Shown: positions 16,939-27,121, counted from the first letter of the stretch. The stretch is DNA of 64,000 nucleotides from Ornithinibacillus californiensis (GCF_001038485.1 NZ_LDUE01000015.1:1-64000), one strand, 5' to 3'. The notes: generated by a model from the letters alone, not told the origin. Numbers and translations: made by a program.

Positions 16939-16989
16939 TAATGCCCACGGCAGGATTCGAACCTGCGACACACGGTTTAGGAAACCGAT
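16939..16989 (-). repeat. attachment-site direct repeat, tRNA-proximal copy
   Basis: Identical over 51 bases to 10407-10457. Here it forms the 3' two-thirds of the intact tRNA-Arg(CCU), so the incoming element restored the tRNA. Confidence 0.93.
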
Positions 16990-17014
16990 GCTCTATCCCC
17001 TGAGCTACGAAGGC
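16942..17014 (-). tRNA. tRNA-Arg(CCU)
   Basis: A 73-nt cloverleaf on the minus strand, with acceptor GCCTTCG / CGTGGGC, D arm GCTC...GAGC, anticodon loop TTCCTAA (anticodon CCU) and T arm GCAGG TTCGAAT CCTGC. There is no encoded CCA. One U-U mismatch occurs in the acceptor stem. It is the integration target of the adjacent island. Confidence 0.95.
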
Positions 17015-17196
17015 AAATTTTATTGGAACATTACTCATTATACAAAACTAGAAAATAAATGAAAAGTAAATAGAAATTATATGATGAGTTACCAATTATT
17101 CCTATTCCTTACTGAAATCACTTATAGAAGAGTTATGTCGATTATGATAGAATTAGAAGATATGTTGTCAGTATTTTTTTGATTGGGGGAACGATG

Positions 17197-17847
17197 ATGA
17201 CAGAGGTCCCATTTATCGCAATTGAAGGGCCAATTGGGATTGGTAAAACTTCCTTAGCTAAAAGGCTATCAGATCATTTTAAATTACATCTTCTAAAGGA
17301 AATCGTCGAGGAAAATCCATTTCTAGGAAAGTTTTACGATGATATTGATGAGTGGAGCTTTCAAACCGAAATGTTCTTTCTCTGCAACCGATTTAAACAA
17401 TTAGAAGATATCGATAAGAAGTATCTCACACAACAAAAAGCGGTTGTTTCCGATTACCATATATCAAAGAACATGATATTTGCACAGCGCACGCTTCAAG
17501 CGGATAAATTTGAGAAATACGAAAAGATTTATCACATTTTAACAGCTGACATGCCTGTACCGAATATGATGATCTACTTACACGCAAGCCTTGATACGAT
17601 ATTAGACCGTATTAAACTGCGTGGCAGAGAAATTGAGCAAAATATTAAAGCATCCTACTTGGCTCAGTTAGCAGAGGATTATGAAGCGTATATGAATCAA
17701 TTTGAAATCATGCATCCTGAAATTCCGGTTATCCGTATTAACGGGGACAAATTAGACTTTGTTAAGAATCAGGATGATTTAAATACGATTATTGTTCAAG
17801 TAGAAAAACAATTAAACACGTTTCAAGCTGTATCGAAATCATACTAA
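17197..17847 (+). CDS. dgk: Deoxyguanosine kinase
   Basis: A 216-residue deoxynucleoside kinase phosphorylating purine deoxynucleosides for salvage. The N-terminus FIAIEGPIGIGKTS contains the P-loop. A Glu-Asn-Pro-Phe segment, SDYHISKN (the DRx-like motif) and the LID region RGREIEQNIKASYL follow. I chose the ATG at 17197, six bases after GGGGGA, giving MTEVPFIAIEG as in B. subtilis Dgk. It is followed by its paralogue dck after 22 bases, the same pair found near serS in B. subtilis. Confidence 0.9.
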   Translation: MTEVPFIAIEGPIGIGKTSLAKRLSDHFKLHLLKEIVEENPFLGKFYDDIDEWSFQTEMFFLCNRFKQLEDIDKKYLTQQKAVVSDYHISKNMIFAQRTLQADKFEKYEKIYHILTADMPVPNMMIYLHASLDTILDRIKLRGREIEQNIKASYLAQLAEDYEAYMNQFEIMHPEIPVIRINGDKLDFVKNQDDLNTIIVQVEKQLNTFQAVSKSY

Positions 17848-17869
17848 CCTTTTAAAAGGAGATTATATA

Positions 17870-18553
17870 ATGAATTTAAGAGATAAGTACCATATCCCAA
17901 ACGATAGTATTATTACCATTGCTGGGACAGTTGGGGTAGGAAAGTCTACGATGACAAAGGCATTAGCATATGCTTTGAATTTCAAAACATCATTTGAAAA
18001 GGTAGATACGAATCCATACCTCGAAAAATTCTATGATGACTTTGAACGTTGGAGCTTCCATCTACAAATTTATTTCTTAGCAGAACGCTTCAAAGAGCAG
18101 AAGAAAATATTTGAATACGGTGGAGGATTTATTCAGGACCGTTCCATCTACGAAGACACTGGAATATTTGCGAAGATGCATTACGAAAGTGGAACGATGT
18201 CAAAAACAGACTATGAAACATACACGAGTCTTTTCGAATCCATGGTAATGACACCATACTTCCCACACCCTGATTTATTAATATATCTTGAAGGTTCATT
18301 TGATGAAGTTCTGAAACGAATTCAAGTACGTGGTCGTGAGATGGAAAAAAGTACACCTACTTCGTATTGGGAAGAAATGTACAACCGTTATGAAAACTGG
18401 ATTAATAACTTTAATGCTTGTCCGATTTTAAGAATTAATATTTCCGATTATGATTTAATGAATGACGATACTTCTATTGAACCGATTCTAGAGAAGATTG
18501 GTCATTTTATTCAACAATCAAGACGTTGGGAAACGAGAGAGTTAATTAAATAA
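17870..18553 (+). CDS. dck: Deoxyadenosine/deoxycytidine kinase
   Basis: A 227-residue kinase of the same family. The P-loop is in AGTVGVGKSTMTKAL, the DRS motif in IQDRSIYEDTG, and the LID Arg residues in RGREMEKSTPTSYW. AAGGAG precedes the ATG. It phosphorylates dA and dC, complementing Dgk. The pair ends in a strong terminator. Confidence 0.92.
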   Translation: MNLRDKYHIPNDSIITIAGTVGVGKSTMTKALAYALNFKTSFEKVDTNPYLEKFYDDFERWSFHLQIYFLAERFKEQKKIFEYGGGFIQDRSIYEDTGIFAKMHYESGTMSKTDYETYTSLFESMVMTPYFPHPDLLIYLEGSFDEVLKRIQVRGREMEKSTPTSYWEEMYNRYENWINNFNACPILRINISDYDLMNDDTSIEPILEKIGHFIQQSRRWETRELIK

Positions 18554-18564
18554 CTATATGCTAT

Positions 18565-18595
18565 AGATACATCCATGGGTGTATCTTTTTTTTTC
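18565..18595 (+). terminator. Terminator after dgk-dck
   Basis: AGATACA / TGTATCT stem followed by nine T residues. Confidence 0.85.
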
Positions 18596-18690
18596 GCCAT
18601 TTTCTAACAAATTTAAACGACTTCATTCCCATCTAGTTGGACCCCATATTGTATACTAATAGTAGTAGCCTAGAAAGGAAGAAATCTCTC

Positions 18691-19440
18691 TTGCAAAAAG
18701 AAGAATTAAAACTACAAAACTTAACCGAAATTCGAAAAGAACTGACTCGTTTTATGATGATATACAAATTCGGTTTAGATGAAATGAATACAAAAATTAA
18801 GATTTTGAAAGAAGAGTTTCAGTATATCCATGACTATAATCCAATAGAACATATAAAATCTAGAATCAAAACCCCTGAAAGTATTCTAAACAAACTAAAG
18901 CGCAAAAACTTAGAACTGACACTAGAGTCGATTGAAAAAAATATACATGACATTGCTGGTATTCGCATTGTCTGTTCCTTTGTATCTGATATTTACAAGA
19001 TTAGTGATATGATCCAGAAACAAAAAGATGTTACTGTTGTTACTTGCAAGGATTATATACAAAATCCTAAACCAAATGGCTATCAAAGTCTTCACCTGAT
19101 TATCAAAATACCTGTTTTCTTGTCAGACCAAGTGAAGGATGTTTTTGTTGAAATCCAAATTAGAACGGTTGCTATGGATTTCTGGGCGAGCTTAGAACAT
19201 AAGATATTTTACAGATATCATAAAGATGTTCCGGAGTATATCATGAAGGAATTAAGATATTCTGCAACTGTTGCTACTGAGTTAGATAATCGGATGGAAA
19301 AGCTGCATCATGAAATAGAAGAAGTCATGAAGAACGAACAAACTAGTAATGATCAGCTTCTATTGACTGAGCATCATAAAGGCTTGGATCTTCTTCCAAC
19401 AGCATTATTAGAAACATTGATTTCGAAAGAGGACAAATAG
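18691..19440 (+). CDS. Small alarmone synthetase (RelP/SasA or RelQ type)
   Basis: A 249-residue single-domain (p)ppGpp synthetase without a hydrolase half. Characteristic blocks are HDIAGIRIVCSF, DYIQNPKPNGYQSLHLII (substrate-binding G-loop), VEIQIRTVAMDFWASLEHK and a C-terminal helical tail for oligomer formation. It transfers pyrophosphate from ATP to GDP or GTP. The start is set at TTG 18691 after GAAAGGAAG; the frame is open upstream. B. subtilis has no such gene here; it is inserted between dck and tRNA-Ser. Confidence 0.82.
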   Translation: MQKEELKLQNLTEIRKELTRFMMIYKFGLDEMNTKIKILKEEFQYIHDYNPIEHIKSRIKTPESILNKLKRKNLELTLESIEKNIHDIAGIRIVCSFVSDIYKISDMIQKQKDVTVVTCKDYIQNPKPNGYQSLHLIIKIPVFLSDQVKDVFVEIQIRTVAMDFWASLEHKIFYRYHKDVPEYIMKELRYSATVATELDNRMEKLHHEIEEVMKNEQTSNDQLLLTEHHKGLDLLPTALLETLISKEDK

Positions 19441-19453
19441 ACTTAAAACGCAA

Positions 19454-19480
19454 AAAACCGCTACAGCAGTAGCGGTTTTT
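19454..19480 (+). terminator. Terminator of the alarmone synthetase gene
   Basis: AAAACCGCTAC / GTAGCGGTTTT with loop AGCA and flanking A and T runs. It may work in both directions, also ending tRNA-Ser transcripts. Confidence 0.88.
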
Positions 19481-19514
19481 CTATATCTCCAATATTTATG
19501 CGCTTGTTTAAAAA

Positions 19515-19607
19515 TGGAGGAGGTAGAGGGATTCGAACCCCCGCGCGGTTTGACCCGCCTGTCGGTTTTCAAGACCGATCCCTTCAGCCAGACTTGGGTA
19601 TACCTCC
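19515..19607 (-). tRNA. tRNA-Ser(UGA)
   Basis: A class II tRNA of 93 nt on the minus strand including an encoded CCA. Acceptor GGAGGTA / TACCTCC, anticodon loop CTTGAAA (anticodon UGA), long variable arm and T arm GGGGG TTCGAAT CCCTC. It lies downstream of serS on the same strand, as trnSL-Ser1 does in B. subtilis. Confidence 0.95.
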
Positions 19608-19757
19608 GTGGCAACAAATATTAATATACATGATTTGATTTTCGATGTCAATATGAAGGTGTTTATTTTTTTGCGGTTAGTAAATAGTAAATTTTTTTAG
19701 ATTTTAATGATAATTATTATGGCAACAATAGCAATTATAGTAGTCCTTGCCGTGGCC

Positions 19758-19873
19758 GTGGCTAGAATACACTCCGCTTTCCACGGGGTGAACGGTGAGC
19801 CTCCTCGGACTCCGTCCTGTGGGGTCTCACCCTGCTCACTATTCCCGTAGGAGTCTCCGTGTATTCTAGCCAC
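19758..19873 (-). repeat. Palindromic intergenic repeat, copy 3
   Basis: A 116-bp copy in the reverse orientation relative to copy 1. The terminal stem GTGGCTAGAATACAC / GTGTATTCTAGCCAC is a perfect 15-bp match but different in sequence from copies 1 and 2. It lies between the serS stop and tRNA-Ser. Confidence 0.92.
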
Positions 19874-19950
19874 TCACAGCGATAAACTATATTTCTTAAA
19901 ATAACTATTTATTATAAACCATATTTTCTTAGTTAAACCTTAAACTACCT

Positions 19951-21225
19951 TTACTTAATAAACTCTACTCCACCCATGTACGGTACTAGGACTTCTGGTA
20001 CTTTAACAGAACCGTCTTGTTGTTGGTAGTTTTCTAGGATGGCTGCTACGGTGCGGCCGATTGCTAGGCCTGAGCCGTTTAGGGTGTGAACGAATTCTGG
20101 TTTTCCGTTTGTTTCTCTTCTGAAGCGAATGCCTGCGCGTCTTGCTTGGAAGTCTTCAAAGTTTGAGCAAGAAGAGATCTCTCGGTACATATCTTGGCTT
20201 GGAATCCATACTTCGATATCGTATTTCTTCGCTGCTGTAAATCCTAAATCTCCTGTACACATGCTCATGACTCGGTATGGTAACTGAAGTAGTTGAAGTA
20301 CTTTTTCAGCGTGACCTGTTAATTCTTCTAGTGTTGCATAAGAATCTTCTGGTTTTACAAATTGAACTAATTCCACTTTATTAAATTGGTGCTGACGGAT
20401 TAGTCCACGTGTATCACGGCCAGCAGAACCTGCTTCAGAGCGGAAGTTAGCACTAAATGCTGCATATTTTTTCGGCAGATCTTCTGCACTTAGGATTTCA
20501 TCGCGATGATAGTTCGTTACTGGAACTTCAGCAGTTGGAATTAGGAAATAATCCGTATCAGCTAGTTTGAAAACATCTTCTGCAAATTTAGGTAACTGTC
20601 CAGTACCCGTTAAGCTTGCTCGATTGACAATTTGTGGTGTAAGTAATTCGGTATAACCGTGTTCATCGGCATGTAAATCCATCATAAAGTTCCAAAGTGC
20701 TCTTTCTAATCTTGCTCCTAAGCCCTTATAGAAGATAAAGCGGCTACCAGTAACCTTACCAGCTCGTTCAAAGTCAACGATATCTAAATTTGTAGCAATA
20801 TCCCAATGTGGTTGTGCTTCAAAAGAAAAGCTAGGAAGTTCACCATACTTGCGAGCTTCTATATTGTCATCTTCGTCCTCACCAACTGGTACACTTTCAT
20901 GAGGGATATTCGGGATTGATAACATTATGTTTTCAAGCGTCTCTTCAATCTCTCGTAACTCATTATCATATTCTTTAATTTGATCGCCAACTTCACGCAT
21001 TTCCTTAATGGCTTCATCTGCATCTTTTTTTTCTTTTTTCAATTGAGAGATTTGCTTTGTTACTTCATTTCTCTTTGCTTTTAGGGCTTCTGTTTTTGTA
21101 ATTAATTCACGACGTCTTTCGTCTAACTCACCGAAACGGTCAAGCTCTGATAAATCTTCTCCGCGGTGTTGTAGTTTACCTTTTACTTCTTCAAAGTTAT
21201 TGCGTAAGTATTTCATGTCTAGCAT
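19951..21225 (-). CDS. serS: Seryl-tRNA synthetase
   Basis: A 424-residue class II synthetase charging tRNA-Ser. An N-terminal two-helix coiled-coil arm (about 30-100, rich in Lys and Glu) precedes the catalytic core with motif 2 ([21 protein letters not shown]) and motif 3 ([10 protein letters not shown]). I start at the ATG at 21225 after AAGGAGG. A T-box leader lies upstream and copy 3 of the palindrome 77 bp downstream. The last 20-70 codons end almost only in A or C (24 in a row at 20014-20085). Confidence 0.95.
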   Translation of the reverse strand: MLDMKYLRNNFEEVKGKLQHRGEDLSELDRFGELDERRRELITKTEALKAKRNEVTKQISQLKKEKKDADEAIKEMREVGDQIKEYDNELREIEETLENIMLSIPNIPHESVPVGEDEDDNIEARKYGELPSFSFEAQPHWDIATNLDIVDFERAGKVTGSRFIFYKGLGARLERALWNFMMDLHADEHGYTELLTPQIVNRASLTGTGQLPKFAEDVFKLADTDYFLIPTAEVPVTNYHRDEILSAEDLPKKYAAFSANFRSEAGSAGRDTRGLIRQHQFNKVELVQFVKPEDSYATLEELTGHAEKVLQLLQLPYRVMSMCTGDLGFTAAKKYDIEVWIPSQDMYREISSCSNFEDFQARRAGIRFRRETNGKPEFVHTLNGSGLAIGRTVAAILENYQQQDGSVKVPEVLVPYMGGVEFIK

Positions 21226-21261
21226 GGTAAATTCCTCCTTGAAATTTTTAAATAAATACAA

Positions 21262-21486
21262 AAAACTCCCGTCCCTAATAAATAGGGACGAGAGTTATAT
21301 TTCCCGCGTTGCCACCCTTGTTGAAGAGAAAACTCTTCCGGCTCTATCGTGTTAACGGTACGTAACCGGGTTTACTTACTAATGTTTCGGTAAACCAGTT
21401 CAAGGATGGATTCACAGTAAATTTTCATCGATTCACACCAACCATCGACTCTCTTTAGAAAACGGTACTGTTACTATTTCCTATCA
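21262..21486 (-). ncRNA. serS T-box riboswitch
   Basis: On the minus strand the leader shows the T-box AAGGGTGGCAACGCGGGA (21302-21319). It is followed by a terminator stem made of ACTCTCGTCCCTA and TAGGGACGGGAGT with a TTTTTT tail. Upstream is stem I with a GTGAATCCATCC specifier region, in which UCC, a Ser codon, is the likely specifier (complement 21408-21410). Uncharged tRNA-Ser would stabilise the antiterminator and turn on serS. Confidence 0.93.
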
Positions 21487-21591
21487 TAACTTTTAAAGTT
21501 GTTTTTTGATTAATCAATATCATAGCTAATTTTTGTAAAAGATGCAAGTTTTATTCTTTAATCTTATAAAAATGACCTTCTGGCCAAATCC

Positions 21592-21773
21592 GCGGCGGGA
21601 ATACACTGCGCTTTCCGCGGGCGGCTGGTGAGCCAGGCTACTACTTGAATAAGCTTCCTTGCTGCCTTGCACCGAGGAAGCCTACTACGAAGCGATGCTT
21701 GCAGACGCAGGTGCATCTGCGGGGTCTCACCGATGCCTTTCCTCCCGCAGGAGTCTCCGTATATTCCCGCCGC
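21592..21773 (-). repeat. Palindromic intergenic repeat, copy 4 (with extra module Y)
   Basis: Reverse orientation, 182 bp. The terminal stem GCGGCGGGAATACAC / GTATATTCCCGCCGC has one mismatch. The variable central hairpin is replaced by an about 85-bp module (21635-21719) that itself folds: AGCTTCCT...AGGAAGC and GATGC...GCATC. The same module is in copy 5. The copy occupies the spot between dacA and serS where B. subtilis has pdxS-pdxT. Confidence 0.92.
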
Positions 21774-21812
21774 TCAGTGCTATATTTTAACTTTCTTACA
21801 AAAATTTATCTA

Positions 21813-23147
21813 TTAAGAAAACCAACCTTTTACAGTATCAACGATAGATGTAAAGATTCCGCTGAAGAAGTCGCTGATTGCTCCTAGGGTTAGCATGAAC
21901 CAGTTTGCTTTTTCTACGGTGTCTTCTGCTACTAGGTCTACGGTTAGGTTATCTGTATTGAAGATGTAGCCGTGGTCAGCGTCGCCTGTGTATACTAGCT
22001 TGGCTGTTCCAATTTTATCGCCTTTTTCGATTGGTGCGATTAGCTCTCCATCTTCGTTCAGTTTCTCTTCATCAATAGAATATTCTATTTGATACAGTTC
22101 TTCTTCTCCACCCTTAATTGGGAGTGTGAAGCCTTCGCTCATAGAGATGTCTACTGTATCTTCTTTACCTTTTGCTACTGGGATAGACTCTTGGTCTTCT
22201 AATTGGAAGCCAGCTGCAAAAAGTTCTTTTGTTTCAAATTGATTAAAGCCATAATCCATTAATCGAGCAGTTTGTTCGAAACGAGCAGCTTTACTTTCGG
22301 TACGCATTACAACAGAGATTAGTCTTCTTCCATCACGTTCTGCTGTACCAGTAAATGTATAGCCAGCAAGGCCTGTATAACCTGTTTTTAGACCGTCCAT
22401 ACCTTCATAATAGAATTGCTTTAAATAGGTTGCTTCGTGTGGAAGCATCCAGTTTAAGTTTTCTACAGTATAGCCTTCGAATTCATCTTCAATTCGACTA
22501 GAAATATCTAGTGCATGTGGAAAGTCATTCGTTAAATTATATGCTAGCAAAGCAAGTGAACGTGCGGATAATAGGTTGGAACCATTTGGATCTGTACCTT
22601 CTGGATAGTTTTCACCTAGTGAGCTATTTTCTAATCCAGTTGAGTTTACGAACTTTGCATCCGGAAGGCCCATTTCTTCACCTTTTTGGTTCATGCGCTT
22701 TACAAATTCACCTTCAGAACCGGAAATTAATTCTGCAAGTGCAATCGATGTCCCATTATCGGAGAAAATTGCCATTGCTTCATATAATTCTTTTACACTA
22801 TAGTTTTTATCTTGTGTTAAACCAATACCTGAAAAGCTAGGATTTTCAGAGATGCTATACGCATAATCACTGATTTGAGTAGTTGTTTCCCAGGAGATTT
22901 CCCCATTTTCAATTGCTTCCAAAACAAGATACTCTGTCATCATTTTTGTCATACTTGCTGGTGGAAGTGCAATGTCAGGGTCTTTTGCAAACAATACTTT
23001 CCCTGTCTCTGCATCAACTAAAATAGCTGATTCAGCATCTAATTCTAACTCAGCTGCTTGTATATTCTTTGGTTGTGTCATAAATGATGTCGTTGCAATA
23101 AGGACAACAAGTACCATCATAAATACTTTTGAATAGATCTGTTTCAC
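21813..23147 (-). CDS. dacA: D-alanyl-D-alanine carboxypeptidase DacA (PBP5)
   Basis: A 444-residue penicillin-binding protein trimming the terminal D-Ala of peptidoglycan stem peptides. There is a signal peptide ending in NIQAAELE. The active site is SMTK in PPASMTKMMT, SDN in IFSDNGTS, and KTG in DGLKTGYTG. A C-terminal amphipathic anchor is present (FFSGIFTSIVDTVKGWF). The start is GTG 23147 after GGTGGAGG, giving the 443-residue B. subtilis length. Codons 21855-21950 near the 3' end end only in A or C. Confidence 0.94.
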   Translation of the reverse strand: MKQIYSKVFMMVLVVLIATTSFMTQPKNIQAAELELDAESAILVDAETGKVLFAKDPDIALPPASMTKMMTEYLVLEAIENGEISWETTTQISDYAYSISENPSFSGIGLTQDKNYSVKELYEAMAIFSDNGTSIALAELISGSEGEFVKRMNQKGEEMGLPDAKFVNSTGLENSSLGENYPEGTDPNGSNLLSARSLALLAYNLTNDFPHALDISSRIEDEFEGYTVENLNWMLPHEATYLKQFYYEGMDGLKTGYTGLAGYTFTGTAERDGRRLISVVMRTESKAARFEQTARLMDYGFNQFETKELFAAGFQLEDQESIPVAKGKEDTVDISMSEGFTLPIKGGEEELYQIEYSIDEEKLNEDGELIAPIEKGDKIGTAKLVYTGDADHGYIFNTDNLTVDLVAEDTVEKANWFMLTLGAISDFFSGIFTSIVDTVKGWFS

Positions 23148-23279
23148 TTTGTTTACCTCCACCCTATATTGTTTGAATTTGTTTATATTTTTATGGAACA
23201 CCTTTAGTATTTTATCATAGTTTACCATAAAAAAATAGACGGGCAATAATGCCCATCTTTTCAAGTCATATAGTAGAAT

Positions 23280-24773
<1,494 letters not shown>

Positions 24774-24941
24774 TTAGTCGGAACAAAGGTAAAGAATAAT
24801 AAAATTATCTTAGGGAAAAGCTAGTTCGTATATCTATTGTTATTTACAATACTTCAACCGAGGGATTATTTCAATAAGAGATTTGCAAGTTATTAATGTT
24901 GATATTTTCAAATTTTTCTATCAAAGGAAAAGGACGTTATT

Positions 24942-25904
24942 ATGCATTTTCAAGAGGAAATTTCTGCATTTTACACATACCTACAATCACAACAAACCGC
25001 TCAAAAATACTTATTACAATGTTACAAGCAGTTGCCCGATGTCGAAGCAGAGAAGAAGAGTTATGAAAACTGTAATGTTTTTATGTATTGTTTACACCAC
25101 GGAAGCGAATATTACCGAGCTGGCGAACAACTGGATACGGTATTGAAACCAGTCATGCTTTTCTACGGGATGGCACATTTATTAAAAGCCTGCCTATTAA
25201 CGAGACGGCCTGAATATCCAGAGTCAACCTCTGTTCTAGCACATGGTGTATCTGCTCGGAAGCGAAAAAAGAAGGACTATAGCTTTTTAGAGGACGAGGT
25301 GAAAATACAACATAAAGGGCTGTATCCTTATTTCTCAGAACATCTCTTTGGGATTTCCAAGCTTCCCTTTGAGAAAATTACGATGAGGTCTCTTTTTCAA
25401 ATAATTCCGGAACTCCATCCTTATTTCACTTATGAAAAGAAAAGTAGTTTAGTGAAAATTGGATATCTCGGTGATACAACTGCTGTCGTTCCTAAAGCAC
25501 TTTGCGATCATTACAATATGACTGAAAATGCGTTACTTAAACGATTAGGCTCGTATTTACCTATTTCAGAGGCAACTTCAGATGTGGAACACTTTACACT
25601 GCGTTTAAAGGAACCGTTAAGTCATTGGATTGACCCCTTTCCAGTAGATATGGATCATGCCATCTATATCCCAACCGATCGCGCGTTACTTTTCCCTCAT
25701 TCAGAAGTGATGGTGCATTATTTACTTCTGTATAACCTTAGCATGTTGTCACGCTATGAAGCAGAATGGTGGGGAGAATTATTAGCTACAAAGCCAGACG
25801 CAGATTACCCGTTTATATCCAGCTTTTTATCCATTACGCAAAAGAAGATTCCACTTATCATCGGGAAATACCTCTCGAAACAAATGGAGGGACAGGTCTC
25901 CTAA
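24942..25904 (+). CDS. yaaC: YaaC-family protein
   Basis: A 320-residue protein of the YaaC family, function unknown, found next to guaB in Bacillaceae. Recognisable are the N-terminal helical region with SYENCNVFMYCLHHGSEYY, HGVSARKRKKKDYSF near residue 100, and a C-terminal half with ALLFPHSEVMVHYLLLYNLSMLSRYEAEWWGELL. It is divergent from guaB and converges on the HD-GYP gene, with which it shares a long hairpin over both stop codons. Confidence 0.85.
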   Translation: MHFQEEISAFYTYLQSQQTAQKYLLQCYKQLPDVEAEKKSYENCNVFMYCLHHGSEYYRAGEQLDTVLKPVMLFYGMAHLLKACLLTRRPEYPESTSVLAHGVSARKRKKKDYSFLEDEVKIQHKGLYPYFSEHLFGISKLPFEKITMRSLFQIIPELHPYFTYEKKSSLVKIGYLGDTTAVVPKALCDHYNMTENALLKRLGSYLPISEATSDVEHFTLRLKEPLSHWIDPFPVDMDHAIYIPTDRALLFPHSEVMVHYLLLYNLSMLSRYEAEWWGELLATKPDADYPFISSFLSITQKKIPLIIGKYLSKQMEGQVS

Positions 25905-25939
25905 TTACAAAACATAGCGTAATTAGGGGACTGTCCCTC
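25887..25939. terminator. Long hairpin shared by convergent genes
   Basis: GAGGGACAGGTCTCCTAATT pairs with AATTAGGGGACTGTCCCTC around loop ACAAAACATAGCGT, with a small mismatch. It covers the last codons of yaaC and reaches the stop of the HD-GYP gene. There is no long T-run. It resembles the GGGGTCAGA hairpin after mnmG. Confidence 0.6.
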
Positions 25940-27039
25940 TATATTATTTCATCGATATGGAGATTATGATGGTTAGATAACGTAATAATCTCACCATTAT
26001 CTAGCCTTACGATTGGTCTAGTCGGTTGCTTCTGATCAATAAAAACAATTTCACCAACTTGATTCGAGGATAGAAGTACTTTAGTGCCAATAGAGAAATT
26101 CGCAATGGCATCGATAAATACTTGTACAACTCTTGGATCGAGCTTGCTGAACTGTTCCTTTTGAAGCTCTTCAATCACCTGGAATGGAGATTGCTTTTTA
26201 CGATACATTCGCTCACTAGTCATCGCATGGTAAATATCACAAACAGAGATAATTCTAGCAAATCCATGGATCTTTTCCTGTGACAATCCTAATGGATAGC
26301 CGCTTCCATCAAATCGTTCATGGTGCTGGAGTACAGCTAATTTTACGGTATATGGAATCGAGGGAATGTTTTCCACCATTCGATAGGAGTAAGTTGGATG
26401 ATTCCTTATTTCTAGTTTTTCCTCATTCGTTAGTGTGCCTTCTTTTTTAAATGCAAAGGAACCTAACCTTGCCATACCCGCATCACTTAATAGCCCAGCT
26501 AAACCAATTTGATACCATTCCCCTTTTTGATGTCCCATTTTCTTACCTAAATAAGCACTAAGAATAGAGACAGAGACACTATGATGGTAGAAGTAATCAA
26601 CTTTGTTCGCATACCGGTGAAGCGTATAGACTGCTGAACCGATATCATCCATTCGATCAATTAACGGTAAGATGAGGTTACGAACAGCAAGTATATCGAT
26701 AGGAAGATTATTTCTCCATGTTTCAAATAGCTTTTTGTATTCGGTAACGACATGATAGTAATGATCTTTAAAGGGTAAATCTGATAAAACAAGGTTCGAT
26801 TCTACATGAGGGGTTTCTGTCTTCTCTTTTTCTTTTGCTTCGACAGATTTGGGCTTAAACTGCTCACCATCATTTAGTTTTTCGGATACATCTACTTGTT
26901 CGATTAAAAATTTATGTAAAAAGGTGATGTGTTTTTCTGTTAATACGGTCTTTTGTGGGATGATTGGTCGATTTGTTTTTCCTTTGACGTCACGTAGGAG
27001 AACACAACCAGGAACTAATTGAGATGGTGAAACACGCAT
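25939..27039 (-). CDS. HD-GYP-type protein with degenerate catalytic HD
   Basis: A 366-residue protein. Residues 1-110 are a variable N-terminal region with an acidic/basic linker, and about 140-310 an HD-GYP domain. The GYP part is intact (HHERFDGSGYPLG), but the HD dyad reads LLSDAGM in place of the usual LHDIGK, so the metal-binding His is Ser. It may therefore bind rather than cleave cyclic di-GMP. I start at the ATG at 27039 after GGGAGGG. The C-terminal 50 residues form a small extra domain. Confidence 0.8.
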   Translation of the reverse strand: MRVSPSQLVPGCVLLRDVKGKTNRPIIPQKTVLTEKHITFLHKFLIEQVDVSEKLNDGEQFKPKSVEAKEKEKTETPHVESNLVLSDLPFKDHYYHVVTEYKKLFETWRNNLPIDILAVRNLILPLIDRMDDIGSAVYTLHRYANKVDYFYHHSVSVSILSAYLGKKMGHQKGEWYQIGLAGLLSDAGMARLGSFAFKKEGTLTNEEKLEIRNHPTYSYRMVENIPSIPYTVKLAVLQHHERFDGSGYPLGLSQEKIHGFARIISVCDIYHAMTSERMYRKKQSPFQVIEELQKEQFSKLDPRVVQVFIDAIANFSIGTKVLLSSNQVGEIVFIDQKQPTRPIVRLDNGEIITLSNHHNLHIDEII

Positions 27040-27121
27040 GTTATTCCCTCCCTTTGATGAATAAGGTGACAAAGTAATGAAACCGGGACTAATACGAACC
27101 TATTTTTACTGCGTAATACCC

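Larger units (their letters stand above)
10407..16989. mobile_element. 6.5-kb genomic island in tRNA-Arg(CCU) carrying a lasso-peptide cluster
   Basis: The segment is bounded by 51-bp perfect direct repeats, one completing the intact tRNA-Arg and one a truncated tRNA 3' end. This is the standard footprint of tyrosine-integrase integration at a tRNA 3' end. The tRNA's terminator lies outside the far repeat. The cargo is a complete lasso-peptide operon that is much richer in A+T than its neighbours (many ATA, AGA and TTA codons). No intact integrase, excisionase or replication gene is visible, so the island is probably fixed or decayed. Confidence 0.85.

Noticed and set aside
16683-17062. Frames across palindrome copy 2 and tRNA-Arg
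   Set aside because: They read through the repeat and the tRNA gene; no coding evidence.
19408-19617. 69-aa frame over tRNA-Ser
   Set aside because: It is the tRNA and terminator read in a chance frame.
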